Assembly (NCBI GenBank): GCA_002419215.1
Contig: DIFQ01000125.1
Span: 1 to 8,460 of the forward strand
Direction of reading: 5' to 3'
Source: Syntrophaceae bacterium UBA5744
GTDB taxonomy: Bacteria > Desulfobacterota > Syntrophia > Syntrophales > UBA2192
DNA length: 8,460 nt
Position numbers and translations under genes: made by a program. How positions within the stretch are numbered: position 1 is the first letter of the stretch; every line of letters begins with the position of its first letter. Below are positions 1 to 7,054 of this stretch, one piece after another. The notes under the pieces are model-generated. The model was not told where the DNA came from, did not search any database, and was given only the letters and a program-made list of their open reading frames with translations.

Positions 1-1525
1 ACTCGGGGTGGAACTGGCAGCCCAGAAACCAGGGATGATCGGGGATTTCCACGATCTCGACGAGGTTCCTGTCGGGCGAGGTCCCCGTGATCTTCAGGCC
101 CTTTTTCGTGAGCGCCTCCCGGAAGTCGTTGTTGAACTCGTAGCGGTGTCGGTGGCGCTCGTCAATTTCCTTGTCGCAGTAGGCGCTGAAGGCGAAGGAC
201 TTGCTGTCAAGGACGCAGGGGTAGGATCCGAGGCGCATGGAGGCCCCCTTGTCCGTGATGTGGCGCTGCTCGGGCAGAAAATCGATGACGGGGTAAGGGC
301 TTTCCGGGTCGAACTCGGTGCTGTTGGCCTTCTTCATCCCGGCGACGTTGCGGGCGAACTCGATGACGGCCACCTGCATGCCCAGGCAGATCCCGAAGTA
401 GGGGACCTTGTGAGTCCGGGCATACTGGATGGCCTGGATCTTCCCTTCGATCCCGCGGTTGCCGAACCCCCCGGGGACGAGGATCCCGTCGATGTCCCTG
501 AACTTGTCGCCGACACCCTCCTTCTCGATCTTTTCCGAGTCGGTGAAGACGAGCTTCACGCGGGCGTCGTTGGCGATCCCGCCGTGGGCCAGGGCCTCAT
601 TGAGGCTCTTGTAGGAATCGACGAGGTTGACGTACTTGCCGACGATGGCGATCGTCACCTCGTGCCTGGGGTTCTTCATCCGGGTGACCATCTCCTCCCA
701 CTCGCCCAGCCTGGGCTGGCCCGTCCAGATGTTGAGCAGGTTCACGATCTTTTCGTCCACGCCCTGCTGGTTGAACATGAGGGGCACGTCGTAGATGTGC
801 TCCACGTCCTTGGCCGTGAAGACGGACTCCACCTCGACGTTGCAGAAGAGGGCAAGCTTGGCCTTGATGTCGTCGGCCAGGTAGTTCTCCGTGCGGCACA
901 GCAGGATGTCCGGCTGGATACCGATCTGCCGCAGGGCCGCCACGCTGTGCTGGGAGGGCTTGGTCTTCACCTCGCCCGCCGTCTTCAGGAAGGGCACCCA
1001 GGTGAGGTGGATGAACGCGGCGTTCTGCTTGCCCACGTCGTAGCGGAACTGCCGGGCCGCCTCGAGGAAGGGCAGGCCCTCGATGTCGCCCACGGTGCCG
1101 CCGATCTCGACGATGGCCACGTCGTAGCCCTCCGCGGCCCGGTGGACGTATTCCTTGATCTCGTTGGTGATGTGGGGGATCACCTGCACCGTGCCGCCCA
1201 GGTAGTCGCCGCGGCGCTCCTTCGTGATGACGGAGAAGTAGACCTGGCCCGTCGTGAGGTTGTTGAGCTTGCCGAGCTTCGAGCTGGTGAAGCGCTCGTA
1301 GTGGCCCAGGTCCAGGTCCGTCTCGGCCCCGTCGTCGGTGACGAAGACCTCTCCGTGCTGGAAGGGGTTCATCGTCCCGGGGTCGACATTGATGTAGGGG
1401 TCCAGTTTGATGTTCGTCACGGTGAGGCCGCGGGCCTCGAGCAGGCAGCCGATGGAAGCCGCCGCGAGCCCCTTGCCCAGGGACGACAGAACACCGCCGG
1501 TGATGAATATGAATTTCGTTCGCAT
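1..1525 (-). CDS. pyrG: CTP synthase PyrG, C-terminus cut by window edge
   Basis: Makes CTP from UTP, ATP and glutamine in the cytoplasm. 508 complete codons are visible with no frameshift; about 35-40 C-terminal residues (E. coli protein is 545) lie off the left edge. The N-terminal synthetase domain starts MRTKFIFITGGVLSSLGKG, with the ATP-binding loop lysine at K18, followed by the conserved stretch KLDPYINVDPGTMNPFQHGEVFV and later the VEIGGTVGDIE motif. The C-terminal class I glutamine amidotransferase domain has the nucleophile in GICLGMQ (C380) and H506/E508 in FHPE just before the edge, so the triad is complete. The ATG at 1525 is supported by family alignment and by an AAAGG at 1534-1538, 8 nt upstream. 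The gene follows guaA in the same direction but is separated by a 180-bp repeat-filled spacer, so co-transcription is uncertain. Identification is certain from motifs. Confidence 0.97.
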   Translation of the reverse strand, partial: MRTKFIFITGGVLSSLGKGLAAASIGCLLEARGLTVTNIKLDPYINVDPGTMNPFQHGEVFVTDDGAETDLDLGHYERFTSSKLGKLNNLTTGQVYFSVITKERRGDYLGGTVQVIPHITNEIKEYVHRAAEGYDVAIVEIGGTVGDIEGLPFLEAARQFRYDVGKQNAAFIHLTWVPFLKTAGEVKTKPSQHSVAALRQIGIQPDILLCRTENYLADDIKAKLALFCNVEVESVFTAKDVEHIYDVPLMFNQQGVDEKIVNLLNIWTGQPRLGEWEEMVTRMKNPRHEVTIAIVGKYVNLVDSYKSLNEALAHGGIANDARVKLVFTDSEKIEKEGVGDKFRDIDGILVPGGFGNRGIEGKIQAIQYARTHKVPYFGICLGMQVAVIEFARNVAGMKKANSTEFDPESPYPVIDFLPEQRHITDKGASMRLGSYPCVLDSKSFAFSAYCDKEIDERHRHRYEFNNDFREALTKKGLKITGTSPDRNLVEIVEIPDHPWFLGCQFHPE

Positions 1526-1540
1526 GCAATCAACCTTTCG

Positions 1541-1585
1541 GGTCTCTCTGGTCTATCTTGTCTATTTGGTCTGTCTGGTCTATCA
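1541..1585. repeat. 9-bp tandem repeat array, five units
   Basis: Five consecutive 9-bp units with consensus GGTCTATCT on the plus strand (AGATAGACC on the minus strand): 1541-1549, 1550-1558, 1559-1567, 1568-1576 and 1577-1585, each differing from the consensus by at most two bases. The array lies in the presumed pyrG leader and ends 15 nt before its ATG, directly upstream of the ribosome-binding site. Arrays of this kind occur as multi-copy intergenic repeats in some bacterial genomes. Whether this one does cannot be judged from a single copy. It is not CRISPR: the period is too short and there are no spacers. Confidence 0.85.
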
Positions 1586-1597
1586 GGTCCGCAAGGG

Positions 1598-1700
1598 GGG
1601 TATCGGGTATCGGGGCTCGGGTATCGGGAAGGAAGAAGAATCTATTTGAAGTTTCCCTGTTCCTTTCGACCCTATACCCTATACCCGAAACCCTATACCC
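1598..1700. repeat. Inverted repeat made of 7-bp tandem units
   Basis: Two 31-bp arms flank a 41-bp centre (1629-1669). The left arm (1598-1628) is GGGTATC, GGGTATC, GGGGCTC, GGGTATC, GGG. The right arm (1670-1700) is CCCTATA, CCCTATA, CCCGAAA, CCCTATA, CCC. The arms are exactly equal in length and complementary at about 25 of 31 positions by hand count; all five GGG/CCC blocks pair. The transcript could form a long imperfect hairpin 5 nt after the guaA stop codon. There is no clean T-run after it in the transcribed direction, so a simple intrinsic terminator is not supported. With the adjacent 9-bp array it forms one composite element that fills the guaA-pyrG spacer. Confidence 0.8.
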
Positions 1701-1705
1701 TGAGA

Positions 1706-3244
1706 TCATTCCCACTCTATCGTGCTGGGCGGCTTGGTGCTGATGTCGTAGACGACGCGGTTGACGCCCTTGACCTCGTTGACGATGCGGCTCGAGATCT
1801 TCTCGAGGACGTCGTGGGGGAAGCGCACCCAGTCGGCCGTCATGCCGTCGGTGCTCGTGACGGCCCTCAGGGCGATCACGTTCTCGTAGGTCCGCCCGTC
1901 GCCCATGACGCCGACGGTCTTGACGGGAAGCAGCACCGCCAGCTCCTGCCAGACGTGGTTGAAGAGGCCCGCCTTCCAGACCTCCTCGCGGAGGATGGCG
2001 TCGGCCTTCCGGACGACGGCGAGCTTGTCCTTCGTGATGGGTCCCAGGATGCGCACCGCGAGTCCCGGCCCCGGGAAGGGGTGCCGCCCGACGAGAGACT
2101 CGGGCAGCCCCAGCTCCCGGCCCAGCTCCCGCACCTCGTCCTTGAAGAGGACCCTGAGCGGCTCCACGAGCGACATCTTGAGCTTCGCGGGAAGGCCGCC
2201 CACGTTGTGGTGGCTCTTGATGACGACGGAGGGCCCCCCGAAGGAGGAGGTGCTCTCGATGACATCCGGGTAGAGAGTCCCCTGGGCGAGAAATTTGATC
2301 TTGCCCAGTTTCCTGGCCTCCTCGTCGAAGACGGCGATGAACTCGCGGCCGATGATCTTGCGCTTGCGCTCGGGGTCGGTGACGCCCGCCAGCTTTTTCA
2401 GGAACCGTTCGCTGGCCCGCGCGAGCCGGAAGTTCAGATGGTACTGGTCCCGGAAAGTGGAGACGACCTCCTCCACCTCGTTCTCCCGCAGTAGCCCGTT
2501 GTCCACGAAGATCGATACCAGCTTTTTCCCGATGGCCTTGTGCAGGAGCACGGCGAGCACCGACGAGTCCACGCCGCCCGAGAGCGCGCAGAGCACGCGT
2601 TCGTTTCCCACCTGCTTGCGGATTCGCTGGACGTTTTCCTCGATGAAGGAGCCCATGGTCCAGGTTGGGCTGCAGCCGCAGACCCGGAAGAGGAAGTTCT
2701 GGATGACGGCGATTCCGTTGACCGTGTGGTGCACCTCGGGGTGGAACTGCACGCCGTAGAGTTTGCGCTGCGGGTTCTCCATGACGGCGACGGGACAGTT
2801 CACCGTCGTGCCGGCAACGGAGAATCCCCCGGGAAGCTTCGTGACCCGGTCGCCGTGGCTCATCCAGATCCGCTGGCGGCCCTCCAGGCCCGCAAACAGC
2901 AGGGAGTGTTTGCCCCGATCGTTGAGCGTGAGCTCCGCGGGCCCGTATTCGCGAAGCGGCGAGGCGGTGACCTTGCCGCCCAGCGTGTAGGCCATGAGCT
3001 GCACGCCGTAGCAGATCCCGAGGACGGGGACGCCCAGTTCGAAGATCCCCGCATCGCACTTCGGGACTCCCTTGTCGAAAATGCTGGCGGGACCCCCCGA
3101 GAGGATGATGCCCTGGACCTTCCGGGCCTTGAGCTCGGCAGGCGAGATGTCGTGGTCGAGGATCTCGCAGTACACGCGGCACTCCCGGACACGCCGGGCG
3201 ATGAGCTGGTTGTACTGGGAACCGAAGTCGAGAATGGCGATCAT
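1706..3244 (-). CDS. guaA: GMP synthase (glutamine-hydrolysing) GuaA
   Basis: Converts XMP to GMP using ATP and glutamine-derived ammonia. The protein has 512 residues (E. coli 525). The N-terminal class I amidotransferase domain (about 1-190) starts MIAILDFGSQYNQLIARRVR and carries the nucleophile C78 in LGICYG and H168/E170 in VQFHPEV. The ATP pyrophosphatase domain begins near residue 195 (WTMGSFIEENV) with the PP-loop SGGVDSS at 222-228; GRHPFPGPGLAVRILG follows. The C-terminal dimerisation domain ends in the usual KPPSTIEWE. The ATG at 3244 is fixed by the conserved N-terminus and by AAGGA at 3253-3257, 8 nt upstream. Its ATG overlaps the TGA of a decayed pyrG-like frame (ATGA). No terminator is visible between the nagB-like gene and guaA, so read-through from the amino-sugar genes is possible. 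Confidence 0.97.
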   Translation of the reverse strand: MIAILDFGSQYNQLIARRVRECRVYCEILDHDISPAELKARKVQGIILSGGPASIFDKGVPKCDAGIFELGVPVLGICYGVQLMAYTLGGKVTASPLREYGPAELTLNDRGKHSLLFAGLEGRQRIWMSHGDRVTKLPGGFSVAGTTVNCPVAVMENPQRKLYGVQFHPEVHHTVNGIAVIQNFLFRVCGCSPTWTMGSFIEENVQRIRKQVGNERVLCALSGGVDSSVLAVLLHKAIGKKLVSIFVDNGLLRENEVEEVVSTFRDQYHLNFRLARASERFLKKLAGVTDPERKRKIIGREFIAVFDEEARKLGKIKFLAQGTLYPDVIESTSSFGGPSVVIKSHHNVGGLPAKLKMSLVEPLRVLFKDEVRELGRELGLPESLVGRHPFPGPGLAVRILGPITKDKLAVVRKADAILREEVWKAGLFNHVWQELAVLLPVKTVGVMGDGRTYENVIALRAVTSTDGMTADWVRFPHDVLEKISSRIVNEVKGVNRVVYDISTKPPSTIEWE

Positions 3245-3393
3245 GCGCGGGATCCTTTTGGGGTTTTCAGCTTCCCGTTTGTCACGCTGAAGCCGTGCGT
3301 TTCGAACACGAAGTCGATGGATGCCGCTTCTGGCTCCCGGCGACGGGAAGACGGAACGCCGCCGGTGATGAGGCTGAACGGCTTTTTTATTTT
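3241..3393 (-). pseudogene. Decayed 5' fragment of a pyrG-like gene
   Basis: Read on the minus strand, this spacer is one open frame of 50 codons ending in TGA at 3241-3243. From the codon at 3388-3390 it aligns without gaps to codons 1-41 of the PyrG encoded at 1403-1525. By hand count 19 of 41 residues and about 84 of 123 bases are identical. Shared blocks are ITGGV-SS, AASI and VTN-KL, with LxARG in PyrG matching FETHG here. The position of the start Met is an ATA, there is no Shine-Dalgarno sequence, and the ATP-loop SLGKG has become SRRRE. I infer a vestige of a truncated pyrG copy that is not translated as CTP synthase. The frame is also in phase with the preceding nagB-like gene, separated by its TAG stop. 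No known protein family matches the last nine residues. Confidence 0.72.
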
Positions 3394-4362
3394 CTACGAA
3401 TTGTTGACCAGGTTCTTCAGGACAACGCCCTTGCTTTTCAGTTGCTTTTGATTTGCCAGGAGCTCTTTTGCTGCGATCCGGTCGATCACGTAGATCAGGT
3501 TGCCGCCTTTTTCGGCGTATATCTGGCCATAGGATATGGGGATCTCGGGGGTCACGCCGCCCAGGAGCGATTGCGCCACGGACGCGACTTTCCGCTCGCC
3601 GTTTGCCAGCAGCAGGACCGTTTTTGCCTGATAGACGAGTTCGGCTCCCATGGACACGGCATAATTCGGGGAATCGCCTGCAGTGGGGAAGTGGCCGTCT
3701 TTCACCGCGTTGGCAATGGTATTGTCGTCCAACTTGACCAGCATGACGGATGAACCCTTGAATGGGATCCCCGATTCGTGGAAGGCCACGTGTCCGCGAC
3801 CGCCCACCCCGATGATCTGCAGGTCAATCCCCCCTGCCGCCTTGATCTTCCGGCGGTACCCGTCCAGGATATCCTTCCGGATCCAGGAGAGATAGGTAGA
3901 CGCCGGGTTTGCCCTGATGGCGATGGACTTCCCGGCGTCGGTTCCCCGAAATGCCCAGTCCTTTTTGTTTTCCTTCAATTCCCGGATCAATCGCTTCTGG
4001 TCGATCAGCGAACCCCAGGGGACGCTGGTTTCAATGAATTTGTTCCTGAGGAGCCCGAAGAATTCCTGGATCATGAAGTAGGCGTAGCTCTCGGGATGGA
4101 CTACCCGCTGTTGAGCGTTGTCTCCGGGCAGGCCCACATACTCGTCGAGATTGAAGCTTCGGATGCGGCCGGCATCGAACCGTTCGTCGTTGGCCGCGCG
4201 TGCCAGGTGTTTGTATAGTCCCGTGGGCGAGTTCCCCGTGGCAAGCCCCAGTACCGCCTCTTTTTTCTTCCCGAGCGTCTCGAGAATTTTTTTGGTGACG
4301 ATGGCCGCGGCGATTTCACTCATGTGATCAAAATCACTTGTCACAAATACAGTGATCCCCAT
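3394..4362 (-). CDS. NagB-like glucosamine-6-phosphate deaminase/isomerase, divergent
   Basis: Member of the NagB/6-phosphogluconolactonase fold family, whose NagB branch interconverts GlcN-6-P with fructose-6-P plus ammonia. The protein has 322 residues against 266 in E. coli NagB. Recognisable motifs are LGLATGNSPTGLY (38-50, phosphate loop), FNLDEYVGL (70-78, D73 matching catalytic D72), HPESYAYFM (89-97) and GVGGRGHVAFHESG (185-198, H191 and E196 matching H143 and E148). R189 sits where E. coli has D141 and B. subtilis has Asn. D73 to H191 is 118 residues against 71 in E. coli, so about 47 residues are inserted, roughly in 105-175. The ATG at 4362 has AAAGGA at 4369-4374, 6 nt upstream. 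It starts 22 bp after glmM and is the last gene of that group. Activity and direction are uncertain; the odd site may alter either. Confidence 0.85.
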   Translation of the reverse strand: MGITVFVTSDFDHMSEIAAAIVTKKILETLGKKKEAVLGLATGNSPTGLYKHLARAANDERFDAGRIRSFNLDEYVGLPGDNAQQRVVHPESYAYFMIQEFFGLLRNKFIETSVPWGSLIDQKRLIRELKENKKDWAFRGTDAGKSIAIRANPASTYLSWIRKDILDGYRRKIKAAGGIDLQIIGVGGRGHVAFHESGIPFKGSSVMLVKLDDNTIANAVKDGHFPTAGDSPNYAVSMGAELVYQAKTVLLLANGERKVASVAQSLLGGVTPEIPISYGQIYAEKGGNLIYVIDRIAAKELLANQKQLKSKGVVLKNLVNNS

Positions 4363-4384
4363 GGCTTTTCCTTTCTGAAATGAA

Positions 4385-5734
4385 TCAGCCGAGTTCGCTC
4401 TTCACGATATCTGCAATCTGCGAGCAGTACTTTTCCGTCGCCGCTGCGGTCGGACCCTCCACCATCACGCGGCACATGTTTTGCGTGCCGGAGTAGCGGA
4501 CCAGCACGCGCCCTTCTTCTCCCAGTTCCCTCTCCACCTGCCGGATGACCTCCATGAGCTTCGGGACGGTCTCGATGTCGGGTTTGCGCTGCACGTCCAC
4601 GTTGATCAGCTTCTGCGGGAAGATGTCCATCATGGCCGCCATCTCGGAGAGGGGCTTTCCCTCCCTGGCCATGGCGGCGATCAGCTGCAGGGCGGCAATG
4701 ATGCCGTCGCCCGTGGTGTGGTGGTCGAGGAAGATCATGTGGCCCGCCTCCTCGCCGCCGATGACCGATCCCATGCGCAGCATGTCTTCCAGTACGTAGC
4801 GGTCCCCCACTTTGGAAGCGTGGTGGTTGAATCCGTATTTTTTGCAGGCGACCCTCAATCCCAGGTTGCTCATCACGGTGGTCACCAGCAGGTCGTTCTT
4901 CAGCTTCCCGTCTTTTTTCAGCATGTTGGCGCAGATGATGAGGACCTGGTCGCCCGTGATCTCGTTGCCCTTTTCATCCACGGCGATGAGCCGGTCGCCG
5001 TCCCCGTCAAAGGCCAGGCCGACGGCCGCCCCGCTCTCCACCACTCGTTTCCTCAGATCCTGGGTGTGCTGCGATCCGCATCGTTCGTTGATGTTGACGC
5101 CGTTCGGCGTGTTGTGGATCACTTCCACGTCGGCCCCGAGCTCGATGAACGCCTCGGGCGCTACCCGGTAGGTGGCGCCGTTGGCCGTGTCCAGCACGAT
5201 TTTCATCCCCTCCATGGAGAGATTGCGCGGGAAGGTGTTTTTCAGGAAGACGATGTAGCGTCCGTGGACGTCATCGATGCGGTGGGCCTTTCCCATGCCC
5301 TTGGCCGTCGGCAGAAGATCGGTGAGCTTCTTGTTGAGGATGAGGTCTTCGATGTGGTCTTCCTCCTCATCGGTCAGCTTGAACCCGTTGCCCCCGAAAA
5401 TCTTGAGCCCGTTGTCCTGAAAGGGATTGTGGGAGGCGGATATCACAATGCCGGCATCGGCGCGCATGCTCTGGGTGATAAAGGCGATGCCGGGGGTGGG
5501 CAGCACGCCGACCAGGTAGGGGTGGCCTCCCATGGAGGTGATCCCGGCCTCGAGGGAGCTTTCCAGCATGTACCCCGAAATCCGTGTGTCCTTCCCGATG
5601 ATGACCCGGGCGCGGTGTCCGTTCTTCCTGAACACGTGTGCCACGGCTTGACCGACACCGAAAGCGATCTCCGCGCTCATCGGGTGGCGGTTCGCCTCTC
5701 CTCGTATTCCATCGGTTCCAAATAATTTGCCCAT
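4385..5734 (-). CDS. glmM: Phosphoglucosamine mutase GlmM
   Basis: Interconverts GlcN-6-P and GlcN-1-P, the middle step towards UDP-GlcNAc for peptidoglycan and lipopolysaccharide. From the chosen start it has 449 residues (E. coli 445) and all four domains of the alpha-D-phosphohexomutase family: N-terminal MGKLFGTDGIRG; phosphoserine loop ISASHNP with S101; metal loop DGDGDR at 243-248; sugar-recognition loop GEEAGH at 327-332; phosphate-binding RYSGTQN at 413-419. An upstream in-frame ATG at 5749 would add MKEKK, but the AAGGAG at 5741-5746 lies inside that extension and is spaced 6 nt from the ATG at 5734, so the shorter form is preferred. Ala330 replaces the usual Ser of GE(E/Q)SGH. It lies 22 bp downstream of the GlmU-like gene. 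Confidence 0.96.
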   Translation of the reverse strand: MGKLFGTDGIRGEANRHPMSAEIAFGVGQAVAHVFRKNGHRARVIIGKDTRISGYMLESSLEAGITSMGGHPYLVGVLPTPGIAFITQSMRADAGIVISASHNPFQDNGLKIFGGNGFKLTDEEEDHIEDLILNKKLTDLLPTAKGMGKAHRIDDVHGRYIVFLKNTFPRNLSMEGMKIVLDTANGATYRVAPEAFIELGADVEVIHNTPNGVNINERCGSQHTQDLRKRVVESGAAVGLAFDGDGDRLIAVDEKGNEITGDQVLIICANMLKKDGKLKNDLLVTTVMSNLGLRVACKKYGFNHHASKVGDRYVLEDMLRMGSVIGGEEAGHMIFLDHHTTGDGIIAALQLIAAMAREGKPLSEMAAMMDIFPQKLINVDVQRKPDIETVPKLMEVIRQVERELGEEGRVLVRYSGTQNMCRVMVEGPTAAATEKYCSQIADIVKSELG

Positions 5735-5740
5735 CTTTTT

Positions 5741-5746
5741 CTCCTT
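5741..5746 (-). promoter_or_regulatory. Shine-Dalgarno of glmM
   Basis: AAGGAG in the minus-strand transcript, 6 nt before the ATG at 5734. It decides the start: the alternative upstream ATG at 5749 would place this site inside the coding region. Confidence 0.8.
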
Positions 5747-5756
5747 CATCAGGGAT

Positions 5757-7013
5757 TCATCGTTGATTCTTGAACAGGTTCAGGGACGGCACGGCCGTCG
5801 CGGCCCTTGCGCAATACTCATCCACCAGGAGGCTGAGCCACCGGACGCCTTGTGAAGAGACGTCCGACGGGAGGCCCTGGACGGCGGCGATGTAATTTCG
5901 CCTGTCGCCCCCCGTTGCCTTCTGGAAGTCTCTCAGGAACGACTCCCGGCATTTCTCCGTTTCGCCGCTCTTGACTTCCTCGGCGAACGCGCCGCCTGTG
6001 GATTTGAGATGCTCCTGAAATTCACGTCTTGCTTGGACCGACTCCGGCGGCAGCTCCTTCGAGACTGCGGCAGCGGCTTTTGCCGCCATCGCCTCGAGCC
6101 TCTTGCGGCGTTCCTTCCCGGCCAGGGCAAGCTGGTCCATCACGCCGGCAAAAAGGAGGGATCCGAATTCCTGCGCTTCCAGGAACGGTTTTCTCACCTC
6201 GCGGTACCACGCTTCCAGGGCCGCCAGGTTGGCCAGGTAGAGAATGTTATTCTCCACGATGCGCTTGAAGCCGGGGTACGCCGCCGGCACGAAGTCCTTC
6301 ACACCCCCGGCGCAGGCCGGCGGGTATATCAGCTTGTTGCTTTCCGGGATGTCCCCCCGCAGGACGCAGCCTGCCGCCACGACGTTTCCGTAGCCCAGGC
6401 GCAACGGCCCGATCATGCCTCCCTGTCCGCCCAGGAAAATCGGGGGCTGCTTCAGCATGACGCCCCGCGGCACATCGCCGATCAGGGACGGTGTTGTCTT
6501 GTCCGCATCGGGTGTAAAGTTGAAATGGATGTAGGAGCTCCCGACCTCACTGTGATTCTGGCGGCTCGTGCCCCCGGCCATCAGGCAGTCGCAGAAGTTG
6601 ATCAGGCTGCCGAGCGTCACGAAGGGAAAAAGAATGGTCTGTTTCAATCCGACGCAGTGGGCGCCCCCGGCCTGCTCTTCCAGGATGGAGCCTTCGCGCA
6701 CGTGTGCGCCCATACCCATGTTCGCCTTCTCCAGGAAGACGGAGTTGCTGAAGAAACCGCCCTTCAGTTCGACACCGGCCCCGAGCTGGCAGTTCTCAAC
6801 GGTCGCCGGGGCTTCATATCCGAGCTTGCTGCCCGCCGAAATCACCGTCTTCTTTCCGTAGATCCTGCAGCCCGGATAAAGGGTGACGCCCTTTGCGGAG
6901 ATCTGTTCGACAGGGACGTCATCCCCGATATCCAGGGTCAGCGGATTGGGGATGTCCACTCCCTTTTCAAGCAATCGGGCGATCTTCGCTTCGGCTCTCG
7001 GCTTCAGTTCCAT
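5757..7013 (-). CDS. GlmU-like left-handed beta-helix protein without uridylyltransferase domain
   Basis: 418 residues. After a short helix (1-18), residues about 25-225 form a left-handed beta-helix (hexapeptide-repeat) region with many short Gly/Val/Ile turns, for example ISAKGVTLYPGCRIYGKKTVISAGSKLG written in steps, TVENCQLGAGVELKGG and GNVVAAGCVLRGD. A strongly conserved-looking core includes FVTLGSLINFCDCLMAGGTS (131-150) and SSYIHFNFTP (159-168). Residues about 250-410 are mostly helical and of unknown role. There is no N-terminal sugar nucleotidyltransferase domain, so it is not a full GlmU. Similar proteins are, as I recall, often labelled UDP-GlcNAc pyrophosphorylase-related in Desulfobacterota. 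Position between a GlmS-type gene and glmM suggests it acts as GlcN-1-P acetyltransferase or a scaffold; this is inference. The start at 7013 is chosen because AGGGAGG (7018-7024) precedes it; a GTG at 7055 would lie inside the promoter. Confidence 0.8.
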   Translation of the reverse strand: MELKPRAEAKIARLLEKGVDIPNPLTLDIGDDVPVEQISAKGVTLYPGCRIYGKKTVISAGSKLGYEAPATVENCQLGAGVELKGGFFSNSVFLEKANMGMGAHVREGSILEEQAGGAHCVGLKQTILFPFVTLGSLINFCDCLMAGGTSRQNHSEVGSSYIHFNFTPDADKTTPSLIGDVPRGVMLKQPPIFLGGQGGMIGPLRLGYGNVVAAGCVLRGDIPESNKLIYPPACAGGVKDFVPAAYPGFKRIVENNILYLANLAALEAWYREVRKPFLEAQEFGSLLFAGVMDQLALAGKERRKRLEAMAAKAAAAVSKELPPESVQARREFQEHLKSTGGAFAEEVKSGETEKCRESFLRDFQKATGGDRRNYIAAVQGLPSDVSSQGVRWLSLLVDEYCARAATAVPSLNLFKNQR

Positions 7014-7030
7014 GGAACCTCCCTTGTTCC
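7014..7030 (-). promoter_or_regulatory. Small hairpin presenting the Shine-Dalgarno of the GlmU-like gene
   Basis: In the transcript, GGAAC (7030-7026) and GTTCC (7018-7014) form a perfect 5-bp stem closing a 7-nt loop, AAGGGAG, which is the ribosome-binding site. The stem abuts the ATG at 7013. The SD to ATG gap is 4 nt, slightly short. It may present or mask the site; the stem is short, so the effect may be weak. Confidence 0.45.
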
Positions 7031-7054
7031 TTGCTGGAAAACATGAAATTCGCA

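Noticed and set aside
1670..1700. TATAGGG units on the minus strand looking like repeated -10 boxes for pyrG
   Set aside because: They are part of the 7-bp repeat, and I find no convincing -35 box at 16-18 bp spacing.
1541..1700. Possible CRISPR array
   Set aside because: Repeat units are 7 and 9 bp, directly abutting, with no unique spacers and no cas genes.
8..2494. 828-codon plus-strand open frame antisense to pyrG and guaA
   Set aside because: It is a mirror of GC-rich codon usage: it runs through both real genes and the repeat spacer, has low-complexity Asp/Val/Leu/Gly-rich content, and matches no family. The minus-strand genes in the same DNA are certain.
1530..3182. 550-codon minus-strand frame overlapping guaA in another phase, ending in peptides such as YRVSGIGYRV and DQTDQIDKIDQ
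   Set aside because: This is a +1-type shadow of guaA that reads through the repeat element. The tail peptides are translations of the 7-bp and 9-bp repeats, not a protein.
3361..3390. GCCG/CGGC stem followed by a T-run on the plus strand, resembling an intrinsic terminator
   Set aside because: The stem is only 4 bp with a 14-nt loop, and it points along the plus strand, where no gene is transcribed. In the minus direction the T-run becomes an A-run before the stem.
5735..5749. Upstream ATG giving a GlmM with the extra N-terminal residues MKEKK
   Set aside because: The ribosome-binding site AAGGAG lies within this extension and is correctly spaced for the ATG at 5734, and GlmM proteins normally begin near MGKLFGTDGIRG.
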